64,000 bases of DNA from Spinacia oleracea (lineage: Eukaryota; Streptophyta; Magnoliopsida; Caryophyllales; Amaranthaceae): positions 10,331,747 through 10,395,746 of the forward strand of contig NC_079488.1 in NCBI RefSeq assembly GCF_020520425.1, given 5' to 3'. Below the pieces are notes generated by a model that made no database searches, was not told where the DNA came from, and was given only the letters and a program-made list of their open reading frames with translations. Of the stretch, positions 9,310 through 18,042 are shown piece after piece; position 1 is the stretch's first letter, and every line of letters begins with the position of its first letter. The position numbers and the translations under genes were made by a program.

Positions 9310-11124
9310 CTACTCTAGTTCTTCTGGATCATCGAATAAAGTCTTGTAGAGGGCAATATTCGCAGGATCCACTCCCACAGTCCTCTGCGCTGCCCCAATG
9401 TCAATCGCCATAAGAACCGGCTCCTGGACACTAGCTTCCAAAGATGCCAAGGCTTCAGAAACATTCTCAGTTATAACCCGCTCAGCCTCAAGGGCACAAA
9501 CAATGGTGGGAGAAGGATTATTATCATCAACTAGACTAGCCACTGTTTCTACAGGCGGCTGAGCCTTCCTAACCCATACATTGTTCCGGCGACGATCTCT
9601 GCGAGAGCTTGCATTTCTTTTAACAAAAGCAGGCCCCTTCATGTTAGGCATCTTTTTAGGCCTGAAACTGGAACGGGGAGGAACTTCCTTTCGCTTTCGA
9701 TCAGGACGAGCTTTCACAGGCTTAACACTATAGGTACGAGGTCTGGTAGAATCAGGACCCTCATACTTAACACGAATACGAGGTATCAAAAGCTCAGCCG
9801 GCTCCCCATTACGAGCCTCGGTCCTCACATCTTTGTCATCAGAGCTCATCCACAACTTGTAGTTTTCAGAAAGACCCACAAAGCCATTTGTAGCTACGGC
9901 CCAACGCGGGAGACCATCATAATACTTAGCCCACGCTAAGACCCGTGTTTGTGAAAAGGCCGCTACCTTAGGTTGTACCGTATCAGAAAAGGGGATAGTC
10001 TGCCTTAAACCATATTGACGCATGACTCGGTAAGGGAAAATATAAATGGGACGAGATAGCCCCAACAAAGAAACATAAACCGATACATCAGACCCCCTTG
10101 TCATAGTAGTCAAACCCCACCATGGTACCACCCACTTAATAGAACAAATGCCATAAGTAAAAAAGGAGGTCCATTCGGCCTCGTCCTGGCCTTGGTGCAA
10201 GTATTTTCGGCTACCCAAAGCTATAGGGCGATAAGGTTTAGGATCGGCAGGAGCTTCCAAAAGTCTAAGCCGTTCCGCAAGCCAAATCTGCAAAAACAGG
10301 TACGATCGAATCAAAAGAATGAAAAGAAAGAAAAAACGGTTCCTGGGGCGCAGTTTCATCGCCCAGGACCAGGCGCCGAATATTCCAGCGCCCAGCACTG
10401 GGCGCTGAAACTCAGCCCCAGGCAGAAAGAAATATATGCAAAAAAAAAAAACATACATGTGCGCAAGGAAAAGATCGATTACTTGCAGCAATAGGGGGCT
10501 CCCCTTAAAATATTCAGATTTGGCGCCCTTCTTCAGTTCATCCGCACTCAGCAAAGTCTCAGCAATAACCAACGGCATAATAGAATAGCAACTTTCCATC
10601 TGGCTAATCAAGGGGATCAACCTTATGTCACCGAACTCACCATTATTATTCGACAGCAAGTAATGATTCAACAAGCAAAATACAAGGGCTCGAATTTTCA
10701 ATTTTTGTTCGGTCATATTCTTACTAGGCCTAAAATGATGTTTTACAAGTTTTGCCAAGTTAACCTTATCGTCTACAACAATTTCAGCAAACATGTTATC
10801 ATCTAGCCCTAGGAAAGCCCTTATGGTTGTTTTACCCTCTTCAACGGTGCCAGGGGTAACAGGAGTAGCATTAGTAGGATAACCAAGGATCGCAGCAAAT
10901 TCATCGGGCAAAGGACATATTTCATTGCCCCGAAAGGAAAAAACATGATGATCGGAGTCCCAAAAGCTTAGGGCAGCATGCAGAAAGTTATAATCAATAT
11001 TAATTTGTTGTAAGCCTAAAAGTGCCTCTAAGTGGTATTCTTTTAAAAAAGCTTTTTCTGTGGGAGTAAGGGCCCGTAGCCAACGCCTAACAGTCCGTTG
11101 GAGTGAGAAAGTAGGGATCGACAT
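9310..11124 (-). CDS. Antisense plant-mobile-domain (PMD) protein gene of element B, one probable intron
   Basis: A 604-codon open frame runs antisense to element B. Residues near 55-83 (WDSDHHVFSF...PLPDEFAAILGYP) and the following region match the plant mobile domain. This family includes MAIN/MAIL1-type nuclear proteins and is often carried by gypsy and Mutator elements (established knowledge). A likely intron is 10482-10288 (GTAATC...TTTTTGCAG, 195 nt). It joins LLLQ to IWLAERL as expected for the domain, giving about 539 residues. The C-terminal third is highly basic (RKRKEVPPR, RRDRRRNN), suggesting nuclear localisation. A TATA box lies 84 bp upstream of the ATG. The frame has no disabling mutation although the surrounding pol is dead. 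The molecular role is unknown; silencing or transcriptional control is an inference from host PMD proteins. Confidence 0.75.
   Translation of the reverse strand: MSIPTFSLQRTVRRWLRALTPTEKAFLKEYHLEALLGLQQINIDYNFLHAALSFWDSDHHVFSFRGNEICPLPDEFAAILGYPTNATPVTPGTVEEGKTTIRAFLGLDDNMFAEIVVDDKVNLAKLVKHHFRPSKNMTEQKLKIRALVFCLLNHYLLSNNNGEFGDIRLIPLISQMESCYSIMPLVIAETLLSADELKKGAKSEYFKGSPLLLQVIDLFLAHMYVFFFCIYFFLPGAEFQRPVLGAGIFGAWSWAMKLRPRNRFFFLFILLIRSYLFLQIWLAERLRLLEAPADPKPYRPIALGSRKYLHQGQDEAEWTSFFTYGICSIKWVVPWWGLTTMTRGSDVSVYVSLLGLSRPIYIFPYRVMRQYGLRQTIPFSDTVQPKVAAFSQTRVLAWAKYYDGLPRWAVATNGFVGLSENYKLWMSSDDKDVRTEARNGEPAELLIPRIRVKYEGPDSTRPRTYSVKPVKARPDRKRKEVPPRSSFRPKKMPNMKGPAFVKRNASSRRDRRRNNVWVRKAQPPVETVASLVDDNNPSPTIVCALEAERVITENVSEALASLEASVQEPVLMAIDIGAAQRTVGVDPANIALYKTLFDDPEELE
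10288..10482 (-). other. Probable intron in the antisense PMD gene, stop-free and a multiple of 3
   Basis: The donor is CAA|GTAATC and the acceptor TTTTTGCAG|ATTTGG on the minus strand, both in phase 0. Length is 195 nt with no stop in frame, so unspliced RNA would encode a 65-residue Phe/Leu-rich insertion in the middle of the domain. A full GC-rich palindromic block sits inside it at 10354-10410. Confidence 0.65.
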
Positions 11125-11207
11125 GGCAAAAGCAGTGAATAATTAGAGCACAGCAAAAGAAGAGAAAGAATTTGAGAGTGGTGGAAAATAAGGACGTATC
11201 TAGCCCC

Positions 11208-11215
11208 TATATATA
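11208..11215 (-). promoter_or_regulatory. TATA box of the antisense PMD gene
   Basis: TATATATA lies 84 bp upstream of the ATG at 11124, followed by a short A/T-rich untranslated region. The GC-rich palindromic block at 11297-11353 begins 82 bp upstream of the box, nearly the same spacing as in the LTR promoters. Confidence 0.6.
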
Positions 11216-11767
11216 GCTGAACGCACCCAATGACATCCTGATCCCATTCGGAAACGCGTTAGAAATCCGAAAATCAAATATTACCAGGAAAGGACTTTCA
11301 GCGCCCACCTCTGGGCGCCGAAATGTTTAACGCCTGAACTTGGGCGCTGAAAATGCAGCCCAAGGCCCAGATTTCACAAAACACGGAACAGGAAAGGACT
11401 TAAGACCGTGTTGCTAAACACGAGGCCCTATTGCAAGTAGGATCAAGCCCAAAGCACCTTTAGCTCCCAAATAAGCAAGAAAAAATAATAACATTAAAAC
11501 TTGGTCAAAACTTAGACTCGTCTCAGAAGATGCTTATGTACACTTTCCAAAAAAAAAAAAGCAAGTTAAATATCATGGTCATTCTTCGAAACACCAAAAA
11601 TATGTGTCGTCAAGTCATTGGTTTTCCAAATAAAAAATGTTTGTCTGTCAAAGGGTTAATCCGGGCCAAGCTAAAACTGGATGTCGCCTTAAAACTAAAG
11701 TCGCACTCCACGGCTTCGCTAAAGCAGCACACTACTGTAGAAGGTCGCTCGCACATACGAGCAGAAA
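11216..11767. other. Promoter/upstream region of the antisense PMD gene; no gene
   Basis: This 550-bp stretch lies between the PMD TATA box and the LTR. It contains the palindromic block at 11297-11353 and otherwise no recognisable coding. No LTR start (TGTAGACACC) is visible, so the LTR that follows is truncated at its 5' side. Confidence 0.5.
11297..11353. promoter_or_regulatory. GC-rich paired palindromic block upstream of the antisense PMD promoter
   Basis: The structure is TTTCAGCGCCCA...TGGGCGCCGAAA followed by AACGCC...GGGCGCTGAAA, two imperfect inverted modules flanked by TTTCA/TGAAA. Matching blocks occur at 4370-4425, 6144-6170 (half), 8725-8780, 10354-10410, 11967-12023 and 13734-13792. 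Function is unknown; position before promoters suggests a regulatory site or an RNA hairpin. Confidence 0.6.
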
Positions 11768-12964
11768 ACTGCGAGAATCCTATTCCTAATATGATTCAGA
11801 AATAAGAGTTACGTATTAATTAAAATCCTAACGAGCCTAGAGTTCGTAACGGGCCCAGACGCATTCCGTCATAAAATTGATACGCGCTAAAAGACTCGAA
11901 TTAATCTCAAACTCTACGGATTTCAGGAATCCGAATCTGACTAAAGAAAACAGCCCAGACCCTATTTTCAACGCCTGGCTCTGGGCGCCGAAATCTTCGG
12001 CGCCCAGGCCTGGGCGCTGAAAATACCTGGGTACGTGTTTTTTTCCTAATTCTTTATGGATTAGAACTCTGCAATTCTATCTTTCCACGAACTCTTCCCT
12101 ATAAATAGGCCCCTAAATTCGACGTGAAAGAACACAACAACACACAATTATATTCAGAGTATTGACTCCAACCCTTAGCCTAAGCCTCTCGCTGCGAAAC
12201 TGTTCACGCGTTCTGTCGCAATCGATCCATAAATCGAACAGAACGTATCCTGTCCCATAATTGAGATTCGTTAAATAAAAAGGAGAAATAGCAAAGTCAA
12301 AGTGGTTAGTTTTCTGAGAACCGTGACGAACCTCTCAAGGGTGCGTCGTAATGTGTCCCTTTTCGATGACTTAACTGCTTTCCTCGCCCTTTTTATGAAC
12401 TGTTAAACTAACCTAATCTGATTGTTCTATCACGCCTAAAAAATATAATATTTTTGGGAAATCGAATTATCATGCTAGGTCCCTTAATGCTATTTAAATC
12501 AGATAATCACGATCGAATTAGTGTTATATGTTGCATATTGCTAAAATCAACTCAGATTAGTTTAATAGTCAACGCATGTCCTTTCAATTATTTATGCTGA
12601 GCTAGTAAGGATATCCTGCCTCTGGAGTTATCGACGAGCGAAGTACTCCTCTCGGTAGTTACAGTCCCCCGAACCCTCAATCTCTACCTTGCGGGTGTAT
12701 ATTGAGAGATCCCCACACCAGGGATCACAAGGGAACCTACGGCCGTCGTGGTCAAACATAATTGCACTCCCTTTATGTCACGATAACCGGGTTTTGTCAG
12801 TTTTTCTCATTGTCGTTAAAAACTGAATGGCGACTCCTATATTACTAGTCAATTGGGTGTATACTCACAGGGAATCCAAATACACTTGATTGAATAAAAA
12901 GAATCGTCACACCCACGAGGGACAAGGTCACGCATTGGCCTCGCGCTTTTTCGACCCCCTCACA
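11768..12964 (+). repeat. LTR copy 2 (3' LTR of element B, 5' truncated)
   Basis: It is the reverse complement of 5201-6373. Homology starts at GAAAACTGCGAG near 11768 and ends at CCCTCACA at 12964, the LTR terminus by comparison with element A. TATAAATA lies at 12100-12107 and the full palindromic block at 11967-12023, 77 bp upstream. A copy of the primer-site decamer TGGCGACTCC lies inside the LTR near 12824-12833. Confidence 0.85.
12100..12107 (+). promoter_or_regulatory. TATA box of LTR copy 2
   Basis: TATAAATA, conserved in all three LTR copies, lies 77 bp downstream of the GC-rich block. It is the likely promoter of the LTR. Confidence 0.6.
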
Positions 12965-14252
12965 CCCGATTATCGTGACATAAAGGGAGTGCAATTATGT
13001 TTGACCACGACGGCCGTAGGTTCCCTTGTGATCCCTGGTGGTGGGGATCGCTCAACGTACACCCGCAGGGTAGAGATTGAGGGTTCGGGGGACTGTAACT
13101 ACCGAGAGGAGTACTAGCTCTTCGATAACTCTAGAGGCAGGATATCCTTACTAGCTCAGAATAAATAATTGAAGGGACATGCGTTAACTATTAAACTAAT
13201 CTGAGTTGATTTTATCAATATGAAACATATAGTACTAGATCGAGCGCGATTATCTGATTTAGATTGTTTTAAGGGACCTAGCATGATAATCCAATTTCCC
13301 AAAAATATCATATTTATTAAGCGTGATCGAACAATCAGATTTTAGTTAGTTTAACAGTTCATAAAAGGGCGAGGAAAGCAATTAAACCATGGAAAAGGGA
13401 CACATTACGACGCACCCTTGAGAGGTGCGTCACGGTTCTCAGAAAACTAACCACTTTGACTTTGCTATTTCTCCTTTTATTTAACGAATCTCAAATTATG
13501 GGACGGGATACGTTCTGTTCGATTTATGGATCGATTGCGACAGAACGCGTGATCTGTTTTGCAGCGTGAGGCTTAGGCTTAGGGGTTTAGAGTCAATACT
13601 CAGAATATAATTGTGTGTTGTTGTGTTCTTTTCACGTCGAACTTAAGGGTCTATTTATAGGAAAGAGTTCGTGGAAAGATAGAATTGGAGAACTCTAATC
13701 CACGAGGAATTAGGAAAAAACACGTACCAGGTATTTTCAGCGCCCAGGCCTGGGCGCCGAAGATTTCGGCGCCCAGATCCAGGCGTTGAAAATAGGGTCT
13801 GGGCTGTTTTTCTTAGTCAGATTCGGATTCCTAGAATCCGGAGTATTTGAGATTTAATTGAGTCCTTTAGTGCGTATTAACCTTGTGACGGGATGCGTCT
13901 GGGCCCGTTACGAACTCTAGGTTCGTTAGGATTTTAATTAATATGTGACTCTTACTTTCGGATCATATTAGGAATAGGATTCTCTCGCAATTTCTATCTC
14001 ATTTAGGATTTATGTTGGAGTGCAACACCTAATTCTGACAGGTTTCTATCTTTTATGACTTGCCACTTTTAACAACTACCTATTACGACAGTTACTATTT
14101 CTAGAAGGTTTCCATAAATAGCAGGTTTCGGGTGAAATGAAAAGGGGAATTGAGATTCGTTATTTTATAGGAGATGCGTTGTCAAGTGGAGATTTACGTT
14201 TTCATCATCGAACCTTCCCTCTCGGGAATGGGGACAAAAGTAGGTGTCTACA
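12965..14252 (-). repeat. LTR copy 3, inverted against copy 2, complete 5' start
   Basis: On the minus strand it begins TGTAGACACCTAC at 14252, the expected start of a Tat LTR. It runs parallel to copy 1 and stops at 12965, about 170 bp short of the LTR end, exactly where copy 2 finishes. TATAAATA is at 13659-13652 with the palindromic block at 13734-13792, 75 bp upstream. Copies 2 and 3 form a long palindrome with arms of about 1.03 kb (11768-about 12793 and 12965-about 14000). The full family LTR would be about 1.45 kb. Confidence 0.85.
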
Positions 14253-15158
14253 GCATGATTTAATTATATACTTTAACTTATTAAGTTTAATTTATTTCTT
14301 AATATAATTTTTCAGTTTTTTTAAAAAAAAATAACGGGGTTCTCTTTAGACCCCTATAAAACCATACAGGTCTGCCTGTCAAGGAGGAACAAAACGATTT
14401 GATAAGTGTATAGTAGTAGTAAATTTGAGAAATTGTGGTAGCTGGGCTTTGGGTTCACATCATTGCTGCTCCGAATTTTATTTTATGTTAGTTCTTACAT
14501 CTTAGTATGGATCAATTAGTTTGAATAGCATTTCAAAGTGGTACTCAAAATAAAAGATCAAAATCACGTGTATATACATCATATAATTATGTGTCCTTAT
14601 TCAAGTAATGTGTTCGGCTAATGTTGCATTAAGATTCACAACAAGGTGATTTGATAAGAATAAATGTCCAGTCTAGCTAGTTCGGAATTCTGGTCTAATA
14701 TATTTTCGTCTAATGTAATCTTTATAAAAAAATAATTATTTCGTATTGTCGATTTCTAAGTGGTTTCAAAATTCACCCGTTACTTCATTTTATTTGAACA
14801 ATACTTGCACAAAACTTTTAGCTAAAACAATAAACCGAAAAAATCAATAATAGATTATTACACCAACGAAAACAAATCATTCTACTCAATCTCATATATA
14901 GCTAAAAGTTTATGATATACAAGTTTTTAACTTTACTCATGCCATGTGTATTTTTTAATTATATGAAGAAAATTTGTATTAGTGACATGTGGATTTTTAA
15001 CTCAAGGACCTAACTTTTAACTCAAGGGACTAACCTTTTATTTGCTTTGGTTAAATTTGGCCGGAAAATGAATAGTAGGTCCCAAACGGTGAAAAAAAAA
15101 TACAGGTCCCAAACGGTTGAAAACATGAAAAGTTAGACCCCAACTATATACTTAACTC
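14253..15158. other. AT-rich intergenic DNA, nothing recognised
   Basis: The sequence right of the LTR start at 14252 has no open frame of note, no tRNA-like fold and no repeat shared with the rest of the window that I could see. Confidence 0.5.
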
Positions 15159-16039
15159 TTTATAATACAAACTAGATCTCCTATTCTTCATAGATTTCCT
15201 AATTCATATAGACTTTTATATAACCTAGTTATAACATAACTCTACTTACTACATACGATATTCTATCATATAGGATAACTGCGTTATCCTCAATACCCTC
15301 CCGCAATCGGAACGACAGTTTCACGAACGTTGTGATTGGAGAAATAAAAAATCCAAAGTATGTCATATGTTTGTCTTGTCGTGTCAAGGAGTCCTGTCGT
15401 TACTGTCGTTTCAAGGAGTCATGTCGTTTCGTACAAGGAAAAAATGTCATATGCCTGTCTTGTCGTGTCAAGGAGTCCTGTCGGTACTGTCGTTTCAAGG
15501 AGTCCTATCATTTCATACAAGAAAAAAATGTTATATGTCTGTCTTGTCGTGTCAAAGAGTCCTTTCGTTACCGTCGTTTCAAAGAGTCATGTCGCTTCGT
15601 GCAAGAAAAAAATGTCAGATGCTTGTCCTGTCGTGTCAGAGAGTCCTGTCGTTTCAAGGAGTCCTGTCGTTTCGTACAAGGAAAAAAAATATCATATGTC
15701 TGCCTTGCCGTGTCAGGGATTCCTGTACTTACTGTCGTTTCAAGAAGTCTTATGGATAAAGATTTATAAATCCTGCCGGTGGGTCTAATTTCCCAACCCA
15801 CCGGCAAGGGAAATTTTTTTGTCGATAATCCAAGATCTCAACTTGCTCTTGATACCATGATAAAATATATTATTGTGTTGTGTTATTCGTGGGCATACGC
15901 CTATATTTATAATACATACTAGATCTCCTATTCTTCATAGATTTCCTAATTCATATAGACTTCTATATAACCCAGTTATAACATAACTCTACTATGTACA
16001 TATGATATTCTATCATATAGGATAACTGCGTCATCCTCA
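15159..16039 (-). mobile_element. Small non-coding LTR element (TRIM-like), minus orientation
   Basis: Two direct repeats, 15159-15292 and 15858-16039, are nearly identical over their shared 130 bp. Read on the minus strand, the right copy ends ...TTTATCA and is followed directly by TGGTATCAAGAGC (15857-15845), an initiator-Met-type primer binding site. A purine-rich tract (plus-strand ACCCTCCCGC at about 15295-15304) precedes the left copy, which begins TGAGGATAACG. The internal part is only about 565 bp and consists mostly of an 84-bp tandem array. This is the plan of terminal-repeat retrotransposons in miniature; no gag or pol is present. The outer end of the left LTR is shortened. A further partial LTR duplicate lies at about 16065-16110. 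Confidence 0.6.
15373..15780 (+). repeat. 84-bp tandem repeat, about 4.8 copies, open in three frames
   Basis: Units begin GTC(T/C)TGTCGTGTCA at 15373, 15457, 15541 and 15625, exactly 84 bp apart, with a shortened fifth unit near 15702. Because 84 is a multiple of 3 the repeat is stop-free across the array in all three plus frames. One frame gives a 28-residue Cys-rich unit (CLSCRVKESCRYC...). This is most likely non-coding structure inside the small LTR element. Confidence 0.8.
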
Positions 16040-17313
16040 ATAACACAACACAATAATATATTTTGCCCATCAATAATATATTTTATCATATAGGATAACT
16101 GCGTTATCCTTAATTAATACCCATCACCATCTGGGTCAAGTTGGCTTGAAATTAATCCCCACTTGGCCTGTTATATCAATCGGCGACAACTGAAGAGTAG
16201 AAAAGTGCCTTGGTTGTGAAGATTCAGTTAAAGGAGTGGAGGAGTGGGGCGTGTCTTCTGACAATGGAGAAATAAGGGGGGTTCTGGAGAAATAAGGGGG
16301 GGTTCTGCCAACAGTTGGAGAAAGGATAAGAGGAAGGAAAAGGAAAAGAAAAGAAAAAAGAAAAGGAAAGAAAAGAAAATATTTTTGACTAATTAGAAAA
16401 TGACACGTTTATAGGTAACCTGTTATAGCGGGTGGGTTACTTGTTGGGACCATTAAAAGCTTATTGGTCTACAAGTTTGGATTATTTGAAAAAAAAAACT
16501 CATATGTAGGTTTAATAAATAAAAAATCGGCCAAATGTTGGATTAATATTACCAAATTTTTCCCTAAAGATAAAACCAAACTTGAAACTATAGGGATCGA
16601 TCCCTTGTTTCTTGAATGCAATTGCATGTCAACTGCCAATGAGCCACAAAGTTATTAATGGTTGGATTTTATTACTTATAAAAAAAAAATAACTGGACGC
16701 TATTATTTTTGGGCCCCTTCTGCCTCTGGGCCCTAGGCTGTCACACCTCTTGCCTATGCTCAGGGTCGGGCAAGTTTTCTGTTAGCTCATTCCAAGCACG
16801 ACTCGCTGGGTCCTATGTACACAGCTTGGCACATCGACCTACACAACCCGACATGTGTCCAGGCGTCCAGCTCGATCTAGGGCGAACTAACGGATAAGGA
16901 TATGTTGATTATCTCACCTATAGCTACAAGTACCTCTATTAGTAAGATGATGTTCTCTTTTACATTAGTCCAAGCTTAATATGGTTCTCTTTGAAAATTT
17001 TTAAGAAACTAATCCAAGTCTTGAGTTTAGAGATTTTAAAAAAGGAAAATTAATCCAAGTCATATGTTTAGAAAATTTGAAAATTCGAGTCGTAAGTTAA
17101 GAAAACTTTAAACGCAGTTTAACACTTTGACTAGAAATATTGAATACAAAGTAATAATATTTGTTTTGAATTAGGGAACACAAATTATTCTTTATACTTG
17201 TGTTCAATTTACTGATACATTTTTTTACAATTTACATCAGCCTGTGTACGTAAGCTCAAGAATAGCACCAAACTTTAATTGTTCCTCATACTACACACTC
17301 TACACTCCACTTC
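16040..17313. other. Intergenic region upstream of germin-like gene 1
   Basis: It contains a partial LTR duplicate (about 16065-16110), a short GGAGAAATAAGGGGGG duplication at 16265-16305, a purine run at about 16331-16378, and at 16457-16565 a repeat that is the inverse counterpart of 40139-40250. No gene is recognised. Confidence 0.5.
16457..16565 (-). repeat. Dispersed repeat related to 40139-40250
   Basis: The reverse complement (GGGAAAAATTTGGTAATATT...CCAAC.TTTGGCCGATTTT) matches the plus-strand sequence from 40139. It looks like the end of a DNA transposon but no partner end was identified. Confidence 0.55.
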
Positions 17314-17320
17314 TATATAA
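17314..17320 (+). promoter_or_regulatory. TATA box of germin-like gene 1
   Basis: TATATAA lies in the context ACACTCCACTTC.ATATAAAGG, shared almost exactly with the second gene (37370-37376). It is 96 bp before the ATG. Confidence 0.7.
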
Positions 17321-17409
17321 AGGAACATAAATTACAACACTAAGGCACCACACTAACAAATAACATAAATATATACTATTAGTCCACAAACCTCCTAAGA
17401 TTAGTGACC

Positions 17410-18042
17410 ATGGGTTTTCTAATTATTTTCTCTGTCTTCTCCCTCCTTGTTTCCTTTGCATCCGCCACGAGTGTGGTTGATTTTTGTGTGGCGGACTTTA
17501 ACTATCCTGTTACACCAGCAGGATATCCATGCAGGGATCCTGTTAACCTCACAGCTGATGACTTTGTTTTCTCTGGTCTGGGTATTCCAGGTAATACCTC
17601 GACCACCTTTGGCTTTGCTATAACTTTAGCAATCGACAGGACTTTCCCTGCTTTGAACGGCTTAGGGCTTAGCATATCACGTTTGGATATTGCCGTGGGT
17701 GGAAGTGTCCCTGTCCATTCACACCGAGTGTCCGAAGTTATCTTGATGGTCGAGGGGACAATAATTGCAGGGTTTATAGGCTCAGATAACGTTGCGTACT
17801 ATAGAACGTTAAATAGGGGAGATATTATGATATTTCCACACACATTACTTCACTTCCAAGTTAACATTGGTAATTCTCCGGCTCTTGCGTTTGTTTCCTT
17901 AAACAGCCAATCCCCCGGCTTCCAAACCACCACCTCTTCGCTAGCGGCGAATGACTTGCCAAGCGACGTGGTACGAAGGATCACTGTGTTGGATGCTTCA
18001 CAAGTTCAAAGGCTAAAGAGAACTTTTGGTGGCACCAACTAA
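17410..18042 (+). CDS. Germin-like protein (auxin-binding-protein-19/20 type), copy 1
   Basis: An intronless gene of 210 codons, encoding a secreted cell-wall/apoplast cupin. Start is the ATG at 17410 (CCATGG context); an in-phase GTG at 17404 is not a plant start. Residues 1-19 form a signal peptide with probable cleavage after SASA. Cys26 and Cys41 are the conserved germin pair. N-glycosylation sites are at N46 and N62. Cupin motif 1 is GGSVPVHSHRVSE (H103, H105, E109) and motif 2 is GDIMIFPHTLLHFQVN with H148; the usual Gly of PxG is Thr here. An RGD tripeptide precedes motif 2. Metal ligands are intact, so a Mn-binding hexamer is plausible, but oxalate oxidase or superoxide dismutase activity is not shown. 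It ends TAA and has an AATAAA-like signal near 18213. The paralogue is at 37469, about 81% identical by my count. Confidence 0.93.
   Translation: MGFLIIFSVFSLLVSFASATSVVDFCVADFNYPVTPAGYPCRDPVNLTADDFVFSGLGIPGNTSTTFGFAITLAIDRTFPALNGLGLSISRLDIAVGGSVPVHSHRVSEVILMVEGTIIAGFIGSDNVAYYRTLNRGDIMIFPHTLLHFQVNIGNSPALAFVSLNSQSPGFQTTTSSLAANDLPSDVVRRITVLDASQVQRLKRTFGGTN

Larger units (their letters stand above)
6441..12964 (+). mobile_element. Deleted Tat-lineage gypsy element in plus orientation (element B)
   Basis: Plus-strand order: the gag-protease border and protease (6442-about 7090), protease-RT linker to 7983, an abrupt loss of RT, RNase H and integrase, a 3' untranslated region (7984-9309), an antisense PMD gene (11124-9310), its promoter region, and an LTR in plus orientation (11768-12964). 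This matches the layout of Tat elements carrying an antisense extra gene between pol and the 3' LTR (established for some Tat families). The left end is fused to the LTR of element A at 6440/6441, so the 5' LTR, leader and gag are missing. How the two elements came to be joined in opposite orientation is not resolved. Confidence 0.7.

Noticed and set aside
12890-13117. 75-codon plus-strand frame spanning the LTR copy 2/3 junction
   Set aside because: It lies wholly in LTR sequence across an inversion junction.
15332-15807. Cys-rich repeat protein of about 145 residues
   Set aside because: All three frames are open owing to the 84-bp period, and the array lies inside a small LTR element.
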